Assembly: GCA_021794355.1 (NCBI GenBank)
Contig: JAJYRA010000025.1
Location: 1-64,000 of the forward strand
Direction: 5' to 3'
DNA length: 64,000 nt
From: Thermoplasmata archaeon
GTDB taxonomy: Archaea; Thermoplasmatota; Thermoplasmata; Thermoplasmatales; Thermoplasmataceae
Positions 17,453 to 26,166 of the stretch are shown piece by piece; the first letter of the stretch is position 1, and each line of letters starts with the position of its first letter. The notes beneath the pieces are model-generated. The model searched no databases, had not been told where the DNA came from, and worked only from the letters and a program-made list of their open reading frames with translations. Made by a program: the position numbers and the translations under genes.

Positions 17453-18400
17453 TCATTGGGACTTTAACCTTTCAAAGGATCCGTATTCCCATGGTTTCTT
17501 CCTTCCCAAGATTCCAGCTTCAATGGATTCCCTTATCATTTTCCTTATGTGAATCGCGCTGGAAAGATCCTTAAGGTTTAGGTTTTCATTCCCCAAAACG
17601 TAATTATCATAAAATTTTTCCGACATTTCAAGGGTTGTACCTAACCCTTGGTTTATAATACCATCCCTGTCCATTATGAATGCCCTCACGGCAACCATAG
17701 TTCTTGTGCTTTCCATATATGGTATTATGAATTCTGAAATGATCATGAGGTAATCGAAATTCTCAATTCTTGATGAGTTTTCTCTGATTAGTTTGGAAAA
17801 ATCTGAATTAAAAGAAGAATCTAGTACTCCAATATCCACATTTAAATCTACATCCCTAAATAGGGATTGCAAGACGGTTTCTTTGAAAAATCTCGCCAAC
17901 TTTCCTGAGATTAGTATCCTGATTTTAAGAGGAATCAGACGCTTCCCCTTTTCATCTATCTCCCTTGAATCTATACGGGATGAACTAATTATAAAAAGAT
18001 CGTTTGCAATCGCCGTATTTACTGAAATTACTCGCATGGGTTTTAGTCCATTTTTCACCCTCTTCTTATTTAACAGGATTGCACCTTTTTCAGTTTCCCT
18101 TGAAACAACTATTACAGCATAGTCTGGGTTGGTCTCTGAATCTCCTGAATTGTTTTCCAGTGCCTTGATGGAATAGTTGTCAGTTACAGTCTTAAGAAAT
18201 TTTCTAATGGCTTCAGCCCTTGTTTCAAATCTCAATGCCTCATAGGTCTTTGTTCTCCTTACATAATCATCAGATGTTAAACCAATTATAACCCTGTTCC
18301 CCGTGGATACTGCCCTTTTCAGTAGTTCCTTATGACCCTTATGCAGGTGACCGAAAGTGCCAGCCACAATGGTTATCTTTTTATTTTCAGGCCTGTTCAT
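17453..18400 (-). CDS. coaD: archaeal phosphopantetheine adenylyltransferase fused to a second domain (DUF84-like)
   Basis: The N-terminal 150 residues form a nucleotidyltransferase of the archaeal PPAT type: VAGTFGHLHKGH with the HxGH motif at 20-23, VIIGLTSDDYV, and ISSSRIDSREI as the second nucleotide motif. It adenylylates 4'-phosphopantetheine to dephospho-CoA. Residues from about 165 to 315 form an extra domain with VAVRAFIMDRDGIINQGLG and a C-terminal AIHIRKMIRESIEAGILG, which resembles the DUF84 (non-canonical purine NTPase) family; this second call is tentative. It overlaps the aminotransferase gene upstream by 14 nt, an operon arrangement. Confidence 0.83.
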   Translation of the reverse strand: MNRPENKKITIVAGTFGHLHKGHKELLKRAVSTGNRVIIGLTSDDYVRRTKTYEALRFETRAEAIRKFLKTVTDNYSIKALENNSGDSETNPDYAVIVVSRETEKGAILLNKKRVKNGLKPMRVISVNTAIANDLFIISSSRIDSREIDEKGKRLIPLKIRILISGKLARFFKETVLQSLFRDVDLNVDIGVLDSSFNSDFSKLIRENSSRIENFDYLMIISEFIIPYMESTRTMVAVRAFIMDRDGIINQGLGTTLEMSEKFYDNYVLGNENLNLKDLSSAIHIRKMIRESIEAGILGRKKPWEYGSFERLKSQ

Positions 18401-19583
18401 TTAAAGTCTTCGTTAGTCTTTTTATGCCTTCGTCCAACTGTTCAACCGTTCCAAAGGTAAAGTTCAGTCTCATGGATGATTTTTGGGTTCCATTGGTTGT
18501 GAAAGCTTGCCCGCTGACGTATGCGACCCCATTTTTTATGGCCGCTGGTATCATTTCTCTGGTATCTATATTCTTCTTAACGGTGGCCCACACAAACATG
18601 CCGCCCTCAGGCTCTGAGTATTCTGCCATATCAGACATGTTTTCCTTCAGTGATTTTATGATAGCATCCCTCTTTTTTTTGTAAAGTATCTTGTTAAGTT
18701 CTACCTGCTTGTATATGATACCTCTCTTCACGTATTCATAGGCAACATATTGAGAAAAAGAATTTGTTGCAAGATCCAGTGCCTGCTTTATGAGATTGAA
18801 TTTTTCCATAACCTCCTTTGGTGCAACCGTATAACCCAATCTGAGACCTGGAGTCATAACTTTGGAAAAGGTTCCAAGATATATGATGTCCTCCCCTCCA
18901 GGCATTGATCTCAGGCATGGAACGGGCTGGCCATAATATCTCAACTGCCCATAGGGGTTGTCTTCCACGATGGGTATCTCGTATTTTAATGAAATTTCAA
19001 TCAAAATCTTTCTTCTTTCAACTGGCATAGAATATCCAGTTGGGTTCTGAAATGTTGGTATGACGTAAATGAATTTTGGCTTCCTGCCAGATCCAATTAG
19101 AGCTTTTATCCTTTCTTCGAGTAATTCTACTTTCATTCCCATGGTATCAACGGGTATCCCTTCCATTCTCAGGCCATTGGCAGAAAACGCTGAAACAGCC
19201 CCAACATAGGTTGGTTCTTCTGTTATGATAGTATCACCAGGATTTGCCAGTACAGCACCTAATTCATACAATCCCTGCTGGGAACCAGAATTAACAATTA
19301 TGTTCTCCATGGTTGTTCTGATTTTTTCTACTTTTTCCAACATAATGGCTATTTCTTCCCTGACCGGATTTATTCCCAGTGTGTTCCCATATTGAAGGGC
19401 TAAATTGGCATTGTTTTTCATGATGTCTTCCATAATTTCCGTTAGTTCCCTTATTGGGAAGGTTTCAGGACTTGGCATTCCCCCACCAAGGGATATGATT
19501 CCTGGTGAAGAGGCCATTTTGTTTAATTCCCTTATTTCAGAGGGCTTCATGCCGTTCACAGAGTTTGAAAAACTAAATTTCAT
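18387..19583 (-). CDS. PLP-dependent class I/II aminotransferase (2-aminoadipate/aromatic type)
   Basis: 398-residue fold-type I aminotransferase. ISLGGGMPSPETFP near the start, IVNSGSQQGLYELG, YVIPTFQNPTGYSMP, VEDNPYGQLRY (PLP-ring Asp about 208) and TFSKVMTPGLRLGY with Lys-241 as the Schiff-base lysine are all present. This motif set is that of the LysN/ARO8-like subgroup, which uses 2-aminoadipate, aromatic or branched-chain amino acids; the exact substrate is open. The start at 19583 has an AT-rich region and sits upstream of coaD with a 14-nt overlap. Confidence 0.9.
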   Translation of the reverse strand: MKFSFSNSVNGMKPSEIRELNKMASSPGIISLGGGMPSPETFPIRELTEIMEDIMKNNANLALQYGNTLGINPVREEIAIMLEKVEKIRTTMENIIVNSGSQQGLYELGAVLANPGDTIITEEPTYVGAVSAFSANGLRMEGIPVDTMGMKVELLEERIKALIGSGRKPKFIYVIPTFQNPTGYSMPVERRKILIEISLKYEIPIVEDNPYGQLRYYGQPVPCLRSMPGGEDIIYLGTFSKVMTPGLRLGYTVAPKEVMEKFNLIKQALDLATNSFSQYVAYEYVKRGIIYKQVELNKILYKKKRDAIIKSLKENMSDMAEYSEPEGGMFVWATVKKNIDTREMIPAAIKNGVAYVSGQAFTTNGTQKSSMRLNFTFGTVEQLDEGIKRLTKTLNEQA

Positions 19584-19743
19584 TCATGGATATTTAAAAT
19601 TCGTTTATAGATTTGTCTTGACTACATATACCACAGCAAAATATTATTTAAAAGAAATAAATATGAGAACATAAAATTTACCAACGAAACAGAAAAATGT
19701 GCGACGACGAAAACAGTTATTACAAAGGACAAAATGGTGACCC

Positions 19744-20250
19744 ATGATCTCAGGTCGACTGATGTGGAAAGTCAGCGTGGTTGGAGAACCTGATGCCGGT
19801 AAAAGTTCCCTTATATCAAGGATAGTCTTTGATAGTGAAGCTGGAAGTTTTATGGGAAAAGGATTACTCCGAAAAAAAATTACAATTCAAGATCAGAACA
19901 GGATGTCTCAGGCTGAACTAATATTACAGGAGATAGACGGACTGCCTGAAAATGACAAACTTTTAGCTGGATCATCGGCCATAATAATAGTTGTAGATGT
20001 TACAAAGGATGTGAACAAAAAAGCTATGGAAAAATTTATCAAGGGTGCTAACAAAAAGGCCTTAATAGTAATAGCGGCAAATAAAATAGACAGAAAGTAT
20101 GAAGCGGTTACCTGGAGGGAGGACCTAGACCCATTTGTTAAGAATTATAATCTTGAACTCTTTCTCATATCCACGAAGATTCCTGAAACCGTTAATGGAA
20201 TGATTAAAGAGATTGGTAAGCTGTTGATGGGAAGAATAAATGGAAAATAA
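19744..20250 (+). CDS. small Ras-like GTPase with a degenerate switch II
   Basis: 168-residue G domain. P-loop GEPDAGKSS at 14-22, guanine-specificity motif NKID, and the fold-typical hydrophobic strand IIIVVDVT. The switch II DxxG plus catalytic Gln of Ras/Rab proteins is replaced: where DTAGQE is expected the sequence reads EIDGLP, so GTP hydrolysis may be slow or need a partner. No lipid-anchor signal is seen. The 3' end overlaps the endonuclease gene by 11 nt. ATG 19762 (MWKVSVVGEP) is a possible alternative start. The role is unknown; archaeal small GTPases may act in membrane or ribosome-linked functions. Confidence 0.78.
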   Translation: MISGRLMWKVSVVGEPDAGKSSLISRIVFDSEAGSFMGKGLLRKKITIQDQNRMSQAELILQEIDGLPENDKLLAGSSAIIIVVDVTKDVNKKAMEKFIKGANKKALIVIAANKIDRKYEAVTWREDLDPFVKNYNLELFLISTKIPETVNGMIKEIGKLLMGRINGK

Positions 20251-21178
20251 TAAGAACGATTCTTTTGTGGTATGCGGGAACATTCTTTTCTCCATAGAGG
20301 GCAATAAAAGCTCCCAGTACCTACATAGTAAATACAACCTAGGCACCCTATCTGGAAAGACACTCACGGTAAAGAACTACGAATTACTCTTTTTATATTT
20401 TAGGGGGAAAGTTAAACCCGTAAATTCGTTCTTCAACAACGCCCTAAACCTTATGAGCGAACTGATGGAGGAAAGCGACCTCCATAAATTCAAGGTGTAT
20501 CTTGAACTTAAGAATGAGGGTGCAAAAATAACCATAGATAAAAATTCCTTCCTGATTTCCAAAAAGAATGAAAATCTGAACATTAAAAGGGTAATATTTC
20601 CCATAAGGGAAAATAGCAAACTAAGTGTTGAGTGGCTTTTGAATGCCAGAGGGCATAATATTGCATCGGTTGACGATGATGGTGATATCACATATTACAG
20701 GATAGATTCCGTGGACTTAATGGGTGCCAATTCAAACCAACTACTAAACACGGATTTCATAAGAGGGCTTGGTAAAAGGGCTATTGGTAATCTGGACACT
20801 AAACCAGAGTGGATGGGGGACAAAATATACGATATGAGAATTTTGTCAGAAAGTGAAACGGATTACATAAATGGTGTAGAAAACCCGGACATGGTGTCCA
20901 GGATCTACAGGAAACTTATTTTCCAAGGTCTCATTGTTAAAACCGGTTTTAAATATGGATGCAATTTCAGGGCGTATACTGGCTCAATGGATGATCACTC
21001 TGACTTTTTAATTCATGTTCTTTCAGATTCTGTGGAATGGTACGAGATCAGCAGAGCAGTCAGGGTTGCCGCATCGGTGAGAAAAGATATGATATTTGCA
21101 GGCTTTGTGAACGACAAGAGTTTTTTTATTAATATAAAAAGAATAAAAAGTGTTCTGGAAATGAATTTAAGAGATTAG
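20240..21178 (+). CDS. endA: tRNA-splicing endonuclease (bimodular EndA)
   Basis: Cuts introns at bulge-helix-bulge sites in pre-tRNA. The C-terminal catalytic module has FKYGCNFRAY (Tyr-246), SDFLIHV (His-259), ISRAVRVAASVRKDMIFA (Lys-282): the complete Tyr-His-Lys triad. The N-terminal half (about 1-170) is a degenerate repeat of the same fold without the triad. A length of 312 is near the fused, two-repeat EndA known from Thermoplasma-type archaea, which works as a dimer. It overlaps the GTPase gene by 11 nt and the convergent uS2 gene by 4 nt. Confidence 0.9.
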   Translation: MENNKNDSFVVCGNILFSIEGNKSSQYLHSKYNLGTLSGKTLTVKNYELLFLYFRGKVKPVNSFFNNALNLMSELMEESDLHKFKVYLELKNEGAKITIDKNSFLISKKNENLNIKRVIFPIRENSKLSVEWLLNARGHNIASVDDDGDITYYRIDSVDLMGANSNQLLNTDFIRGLGKRAIGNLDTKPEWMGDKIYDMRILSESETDYINGVENPDMVSRIYRKLIFQGLIVKTGFKYGCNFRAYTGSMDDHSDFLIHVLSDSVEWYEISRAVRVAASVRKDMIFAGFVNDKSFFINIKRIKSVLEMNLRD

Positions 21179-21798
21179 ATCTGTGACTCAAAGTCATCTA
21201 TTGTGTGTTTAAAATCGTCGTATGAACTTATTTCACCGCGGTTCTTTAAGATCTCCCTTGCCAGTAACCAGTATACCAGTGCCAATGATCTTCTTCCCTT
21301 ATTATTGCTTGGTATTACAAGGTCAACAAAATCAATTTTATTATTTGCATCGCACAGTGAAATAATGGGTACACCAACATCCTTGGCTTCCTTCATTACC
21401 TGAGTGTCTGCCAGTGGATCTGTTACTATTATCGCTTTTGTTTCCGTATAAGTTGGTAATTGATAATTTGTGAGTGTTCCTGGTATAAATCTCCCCACAA
21501 TGGCCTTTGAACCTATTACCTCAGAGAATTTCGTGACCGGTCTGAAAGCATACTGCCTCTGGGCAACCACTAGAATCTGTTGTGGGTTGATTCTTGCAAG
21601 CATTTTACCAGCAATCTTAAGCATCTTATCAGTGATCTTCAGATCCAGTAGGTATAGACCATCATTTCTAATTTTAAATATGTATTTTACCATATCCTGA
21701 GTTTTAACCTGTGTACCTATGTGAACTCCTGATTTTTGGTATTCTTCCTCTGATATGAGCAAATTTTCTTCCATTCCAATCATCTCTTTAGCTGTCAA
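21175..21798 (-). CDS. rpsB: 30S ribosomal protein uS2
   Basis: Archaeal S2/SA-type protein: GVHIGTQVKTQDMVKYIFKI, GLYLLDLKIT, ILVVAQRQYAFRPV, GRFIPGTLTN, and DPLADTQVMKEAKDVGVPIISLCD are family blocks. About 200 residues, as in other archaea, without the eukaryotic tail. The tracked start is a TTG at 21798; ATG 21783 or 21774 (MEENLL) are more usual. A TATA element CTATATATT (21821-21829) is centred about 26 nt from the TTG, so the message begins about there and any of the three could be used. Confidence 0.96.
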   Translation of the reverse strand: MTAKEMIGMEENLLISEEEYQKSGVHIGTQVKTQDMVKYIFKIRNDGLYLLDLKITDKMLKIAGKMLARINPQQILVVAQRQYAFRPVTKFSEVIGSKAIVGRFIPGTLTNYQLPTYTETKAIIVTDPLADTQVMKEAKDVGVPIISLCDANNKIDFVDLVIPSNNKGRRSLALVYWLLAREILKNRGEISSYDDFKHTIDDFESQI

Positions 21799-21829
21799 GA
21801 TTGTGGCTTATCTCTTTAACCTATATATT

Positions 21830-22148
21830 GGTTTACAATCATTTTAGCAAGAAGGCTCTGCTCTTTAGAGAAGAAATGAATTATGAAAGTTTAAGGAAGT
21901 TGGCATGTTCCTATATACGATAAAAAAGACTCCCAGAGTACGATTATACCCAAGAACAAAGGGCCTTAACTATTTCAAGACAACTAGGATGCCCACGAAA
22001 TTGGAGAATAAGAAGAGCTCGAAAAACAGAGATAAACGGATCATCAGGCTTGAGAAGATCTAGCAGGAACTGATAGAAAAGATAACGGAGTTTCTGCGTA
22101 GGTTATCAACGGTGGTAATCAAACATTAGGCCTTCAAGATGAGATAGA
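21830..22148. other. AT-rich gap with a decayed small ORF
   Basis: No intact gene. In plus-strand frame an ATG at 21905 opens 74 codons to a TAG at 22127, interrupted by one in-frame TAG at 22061. The peptide is very basic (many Lys/Arg, ends in a helical ELIEKITEFL stretch). It looks like a decayed mobile-element or regulator fragment; family not recognised. Confidence 0.3.
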
Positions 22149-23078
22149 TTATTCCCACTCTATGGTTGCAGGAGGCTTATCTGTTATATCCAATACCACC
22201 CTGTTAACCGTACTGACTTCGTTGGTTATTTTAGTGGATAACTCTTCAAGGAAATCCCAGTCAAATCTATGAAAGGTACCAGTCATTGCATCGGTGGAAT
22301 CTATGGCTCTGATGGCTACAGTATCTCCGTAGGATCTCTTGTCCCCATGAACTCCGGTGGTTTTTACGGGCAATAGAACTGCAAAATATTGCCAGGGACG
22401 ATTTCCTGATTTTATACCGTTCTCTATTGCTTCCTCCACAAGACTTGTCACTTTCTTCAATACTTCTACCCTTTCCTTTGTAATTTCACCTATTATCCTT
22501 ACAGCCAAACCCGGTCCGGGAAATGGTTGCTGGGAAACATCAAGGCCAAGTTCTGCACTAAGCTCCCTAACATCATCCTTATAGAGGTCTCTCATTGGTT
22601 CTATGAGTTTTAGGTGCATATGTTCGGGTAGCCCTCCAACATTGTGGTGACTTTTTATTACATCCCTATTTTTTCCTCCGCTTTCAATCCAGTCAGGGGC
22701 TATGGTTCCCTGAAGAAGGTATTCAGCATTCAAGTTGATAGCCTCTTTTTCGAAGACCTTTATGAACGTATCGCCGATTAGCTTTCTTTTTAACTCAGGA
22801 TCTGTTACGCCTTTTAGATTGCCTAAAAAAAGGTCAGAACTATCAATTATTTTATAATTAATCTCAAACTTTTCAAAAAATTCTTTTACCCTTTTCTTTT
22901 CCCCTTCCCTAATGAGGCCGGTGTCCACAAAAAAAGCAGTTATGTTATTTCCAGCGGCCATTTTTGATGCAACCGCTAGAACAGAACTATCAGTTCCACC
23001 TGAGCAGGCGAGTATGCCCCTCCCATTCAGGTTTGTCTGGATTTTCTCAATAATACTCTTCAATAAATTAGAAGTCAT
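22149..23078 (-). CDS. guaAB: GMP synthase, ATP-pyrophosphatase subunit
   Basis: Adenylylates XMP and aminates it to GMP using ammonia from a separate glutaminase subunit. PP-loop ACSGGTDSS at 24-32, then [45 protein letters not shown] and the C-terminal dimerisation domain ending in [10 protein letters not shown]. At 309 residues it is the archaeal two-subunit type; the glutamine amidotransferase subunit is not encoded in this window. The 3' neighbour is the decayed-ORF gap. Confidence 0.96.
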   Translation of the reverse strand: MTSNLLKSIIEKIQTNLNGRGILACSGGTDSSVLAVASKMAAGNNITAFFVDTGLIREGEKKRVKEFFEKFEINYKIIDSSDLFLGNLKGVTDPELKRKLIGDTFIKVFEKEAINLNAEYLLQGTIAPDWIESGGKNRDVIKSHHNVGGLPEHMHLKLIEPMRDLYKDDVRELSAELGLDVSQQPFPGPGLAVRIIGEITKERVEVLKKVTSLVEEAIENGIKSGNRPWQYFAVLLPVKTTGVHGDKRSYGDTVAIRAIDSTDAMTGTFHRFDWDFLEELSTKITNEVSTVNRVVLDITDKPPATIEWE

Positions 23079-23082
23079 AAAA

Positions 23083-23409
23083 TCAGGTTTTCATAATGGC
23101 TGCAAGGAATATAAGCAAACCTATTACAATACCTATTATGGCTGCTATGAGATAAAAAAATGCCCCCAATATAATATCATAAACCAGACTTACGTGAAAG
23201 GTAAAATCTGATAGATAGTATGTTATGAATGCTAGAATTACTGCACCCCCAATCATTCCTCCACCGGCTGCTCTGGCCTTTCCCTTTCCGAAATAAGCTG
23301 TCAGTATTCCGAAAATAAGAAGTACGAGCGCTATAATTCCTATAATTGTAAGGAAAAAAATGTCAAGATTCCAACTTGGATACCACGGCAATGTTGTTGA
23401 AACTCCCAT
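23083..23409 (-). CDS. small membrane protein of unknown function
   Basis: 108 residues with three strong transmembrane segments (about 17-39, 48-68 and 76-104), separated by a short basic loop [11 protein letters not shown]. Glycine-rich middle segment. No family recognised. It lies 4 nt before the GMP synthetase start on the same strand and 5 nt after the Lrp-like gene, so the three genes probably form one transcript. Confidence 0.6.
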   Translation of the reverse strand: MGVSTTLPWYPSWNLDIFFLTIIGIIALVLLIFGILTAYFGKGKARAAGGGMIGGAVILAFITYYLSDFTFHVSLVYDIILGAFFYLIAAIIGIVIGLLIFLAAIMKT

Positions 23410-23414
23410 TTATA

Positions 23415-23648
23415 TCACAACTTTAAACCTGTGAGGGTCTTTGTATCAATTACCCCATCTATTTTCCTTATCTGTTCAACCACAATCTTTCCCAACTCAC
23501 TGTAATCGAGAGCGTCTATTTTAACAATTAAATCATATTCCCCAAAGAGCGGGTGCACTTCTACAACGTAGTTAATCTTGGAGATTTTGTTATAGACTTC
23601 GTGCTCTTTTCCAGGAACCGTACTCACAAGTACAAATGCTACTGACAT
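23415..23648 (-). CDS. single-domain Lrp/AsnC ligand-binding (RAM) protein
   Basis: 77 residues that equal the C-terminal effector domain of Lrp/AsnC regulators: AFVLVSTVPGKEHEVYNKI, VVEVHPLFGEYDLIVKIDA and IRKIDGVIDTKTLTGLKL. The DNA-binding HTH is missing. Such stand-alone domains form rings that bind amino acids or other small molecules and can modulate full-length Lrp partners. Located at the head of a likely operon with the three-helix membrane protein and GMP synthetase. Confidence 0.82.
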   Translation of the reverse strand: MSVAFVLVSTVPGKEHEVYNKISKINYVVEVHPLFGEYDLIVKIDALDYSELGKIVVEQIRKIDGVIDTKTLTGLKL

Positions 23649-23892
23649 AGATTCACTACTACCCTAATTTTTCTTCACTTATAAAATTTTTTAGTTTTAA
23701 ATTCGCTTTATATTAACGTTTGCCAAAATATCCTTCAGGAGATTACGGAAATGATTAGCCCTCTGGAATGATTTTATTCAAACCTCTGTGTCTTAATGCA
23801 ATCGTTTACAATACTTTTGCAATTCGCCATAATGAATAAAATTCTCTAGACCGTAAATTAGGATGTCTGCACGCTATCATTATGAAAACTTG

Positions 23893-23900
23893 TATAAATA
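23893..23900 (+). promoter_or_regulatory. TATA box before a tiny ORF
   Basis: TATAAATA centred 24 nt before ATG 23920, the same spacing as in the known leaderless genes of this window. Confidence 0.35.
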
Positions 23901-23919
23901 GCTCCCAGACAGCGTAAAT

Positions 23920-24090
23920 ATGCCGTCCAAGAATTTTATTGGAAATTTAAAATGCAAAACTATTGCGTTTAAAACTCAGTTCACCAGACTGAAGCCGCAT
24001 GGTTTTCCCAAGATAAAAATTTTAAAAAGTGGAAGCATTCTTTATTTATTATCTCTGAAAAGCAGTGGATTGCCTCAAGAGGGTATTTGA
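23920..24090 (+). CDS. possible small basic protein, 56 residues
   Basis: Below the size limit of the ORF track. ATG to TGA, 56 codons, strongly basic (about 12 Lys/Arg, few acids) with a short hydrophobic stretch SILYLLSL. The only positive evidence is a TATAAATA at leaderless spacing. No family recognised. It may equally be a decayed fragment or mark a non-coding RNA start. Confidence 0.25.
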   Translation: MPSKNFIGNLKCKTIAFKTQFTRLKPHGFPKIKILKSGSILYLLSLKSSGLPQEGI

Positions 24091-24337
24091 TCCAACTTTG
24101 GAGAAATTGTGAAATGAAGACAACGGCATCTATGCACAGAAACCAATTAAAGACTATGATAGTTAAGGACATACCTGATCGTTTCTGGGGAAGAGTGAGA
24201 AAGGTAAGAAACTACTCTAGCAAATGCGTGGAGTTTCCTTAAAGGGGATTTTATGAAGAGGGGGGTGGATATGCTCAACCCTCATGAAATGATGAGTTCC
24301 ACAGGATTGAACCTCAACCCGTTTCCTTTTAGAGGGA

Positions 24338-24808
24338 ATGCAAAGTTTTTTAAAAATGAAATTATATTGCAAGGTGGTTCATAGGGAATCCTTAGTATAC
24401 GATTTGGATAAAAAGATAGGGGACAGAAATTTCCCCGGGTCATATGTTGACAAAAACCAGGAAACATTGGAACTGGAAATTATGCCCGGAAAGGATCTGT
24501 TTATGTATAGAAAAGATGAATCAATTAACCTGGTAATTGATGGAAAAAGTTTTCCCTTTGATGATCCTTATATTGCGAAGTTCTACTATTTTTGTTCACT
24601 TTTGAACAAAACCAAGGTCAATGTGCCCAACAAGGAAAACACGAGGAAGATAATTAAGAAATTTGAAAGGGATCTGGATGAGGACAGAAATAAAGCCATG
24701 GATGTTTTGAATCCACTCCCGTTAGGGGATCAGATTGAAATAATGAAGGAACTGGCAATGAAGAAGAAATACTTCTTCCTGCTTTTTTACGATCAGCTTC
24801 CTGAATGA
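24338..24808 (+). CDS. hypothetical protein, 156 residues
   Basis: I do not recognise the family. The protein is soluble, highly charged, with a beta-rich first half and a helical second half (KENTRKIIKKFERDLDEDRNKAMDVLN onwards in two pieces). The coding frame has normal amino-acid composition for this genome. Start could be ATG 24338 or ATG 24356 (MKLYCKV). It is convergent with hisS, 3 nt apart, and stands alone otherwise. Confidence 0.6.
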   Translation: MQSFLKMKLYCKVVHRESLVYDLDKKIGDRNFPGSYVDKNQETLELEIMPGKDLFMYRKDESINLVIDGKSFPFDDPYIAKFYYFCSLLNKTKVNVPNKENTRKIIKKFERDLDEDRNKAMDVLNPLPLGDQIEIMKELAMKKKYFFLLFYDQLPE

Positions 24809-24811
24809 GAA

Positions 24812-26089
24812 TTAAATTTCTCCCAGATTGTCCATGCCTATGATTTTTTGTTCTCCACTTGCCAGATCTCTCAGGGTTATTGATTTATTCCTCATCTCTT
24901 TCTCTCCCACGAGAATAATATATTGAAATCCCATGGATGATGCATGCTTAATCGAATTGGTCAGGTTTCTATCTGAATAATCCATAGAGACTTTTCTTCC
25001 TTTTCTCCTCAGATCATAAAGAATATGATTTGCCACTTTCTTTCCCTCCATTCCAATCCCTATAATAAAATAGGTTTTATCCTTATTCACCGATTCCCAG
25101 CAATTATTCTCCCTGAGAATGTTCTCAAGTACAGCATCTCCCATTCCAAAGCCAATAGCCGGAATTGGTGGTCCCTGGAAGAGCTCAGATAGGCCGTCAT
25201 ACCTGCCCCCTCCAAATATGGATCTAAATTTCCCTTCTCGATCAAACCCCTCAAATACGATGCCAGTGTAATAGGAAAGCCCCCTTACAGTTGCAGGATC
25301 GTAGACAATGTTCTCGTAGCCGTTATCTTTCAATTGATTCAGTGTTTCCCTAAGTTCCTTATAACCTGATTCATTCAATAAATCCCGATCTATCAGACTT
25401 AAACTCTCTTCCATCTCCTCTGCCCTGTAGCTTTTTGATAAAAGTGAAACCAGGTTTTTTAATTTTTGTCCTTTGATTCCGTGTTCCTCCAATTTACCTG
25501 ATATTTCCTCAACACTTTCCTTCCTGAAATGGTCTATAATGGAAAGGTCTGATGCCACATCAATTGACCCTATTCTCTCAAGGATTGCCTCCATCAGTTT
25601 TCTGTGATTTACCCTTACAACATAAAGGTTTTTCAATCCCATACTGTTCAGAACTTCACACGCCAGTGAAATAATCTCTGAATTTACAAATACACCGCTT
25701 TCACCGAAATAATCAGCGTTGAATTGGTAGTGTTCTCGATTCCTCCCAGATTGCGGTTCTTCATATCTCCACAATTTTGGAATATTATACCACTTTATAG
25801 GCTTCAAAAGATCCTTTCTGGCCACAAGCATCCTCATGGTTGAGGGTGTAGCCTCAGGTATGAGTGTTATTTCCCTGTTCCCCTTGTCAGTGAAACTGTA
25901 TGTCTGGTTTACCAGCTCGTCCCCCGATTTCAACCTGTACATTTCCAGAAATTCAAGAGATGGATAATCTATGGGCTGAAATCCAAAATTCTTTGCTATT
26001 TTACGCATATTCTGGAAGATCCATTCCCTCTTCTCCATATCCTCTGGATAATAATCTTTGAATCCCCTCAGTTTTTCTATTTTTGACAT
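24812..26089 (-). CDS. hisS: histidyl-tRNA synthetase
   Basis: Class II aminoacyl-tRNA synthetase. Motif 1 region RGFKDYYPEDM, motif 2 PKLWRYEEPQSGRNREHYQFNAD in two blocks, the histidine-specific LSYYTGIVFE, motif 3 GGGRYDGL, and a C-terminal anticodon-binding domain with IGIGMEGKKVANHIL and IKHASSMGFQYIILVGEKE. 425 residues is typical. Divergent from fur, with 77 nt between the two starts. Confidence 0.97.
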   Translation of the reverse strand: MSKIEKLRGFKDYYPEDMEKREWIFQNMRKIAKNFGFQPIDYPSLEFLEMYRLKSGDELVNQTYSFTDKGNREITLIPEATPSTMRMLVARKDLLKPIKWYNIPKLWRYEEPQSGRNREHYQFNADYFGESGVFVNSEIISLACEVLNSMGLKNLYVVRVNHRKLMEAILERIGSIDVASDLSIIDHFRKESVEEISGKLEEHGIKGQKLKNLVSLLSKSYRAEEMEESLSLIDRDLLNESGYKELRETLNQLKDNGYENIVYDPATVRGLSYYTGIVFEGFDREGKFRSIFGGGRYDGLSELFQGPPIPAIGFGMGDAVLENILRENNCWESVNKDKTYFIIGIGMEGKKVANHILYDLRRKGRKVSMDYSDRNLTNSIKHASSMGFQYIILVGEKEMRNKSITLRDLASGEQKIIGMDNLGEI

Positions 26090-26166
26090 GTCTAATCAGA
26101 TAATAAAATATGGTTAATAATAATTAGACATAAATAGTCCTGTTAAATACTAAATGGGATAATAAA

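Larger units (their letters stand above)
23649..24337. other. 689-bp gap: promoter of the Lrp-like gene, a possible tiny leaderless ORF and gene debris
   Basis: AT-rich and without any ORF of usual size. It holds a 56-codon ORF with a well-placed TATA box (separate entry) and a 42-codon frame (24114-24242) with protein-like but unrecognised sequence. The 63-residue minus-strand ORF of the track (23981-24172) overlaps these and has no features. I read most of the gap as remnants. Confidence 0.35.
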
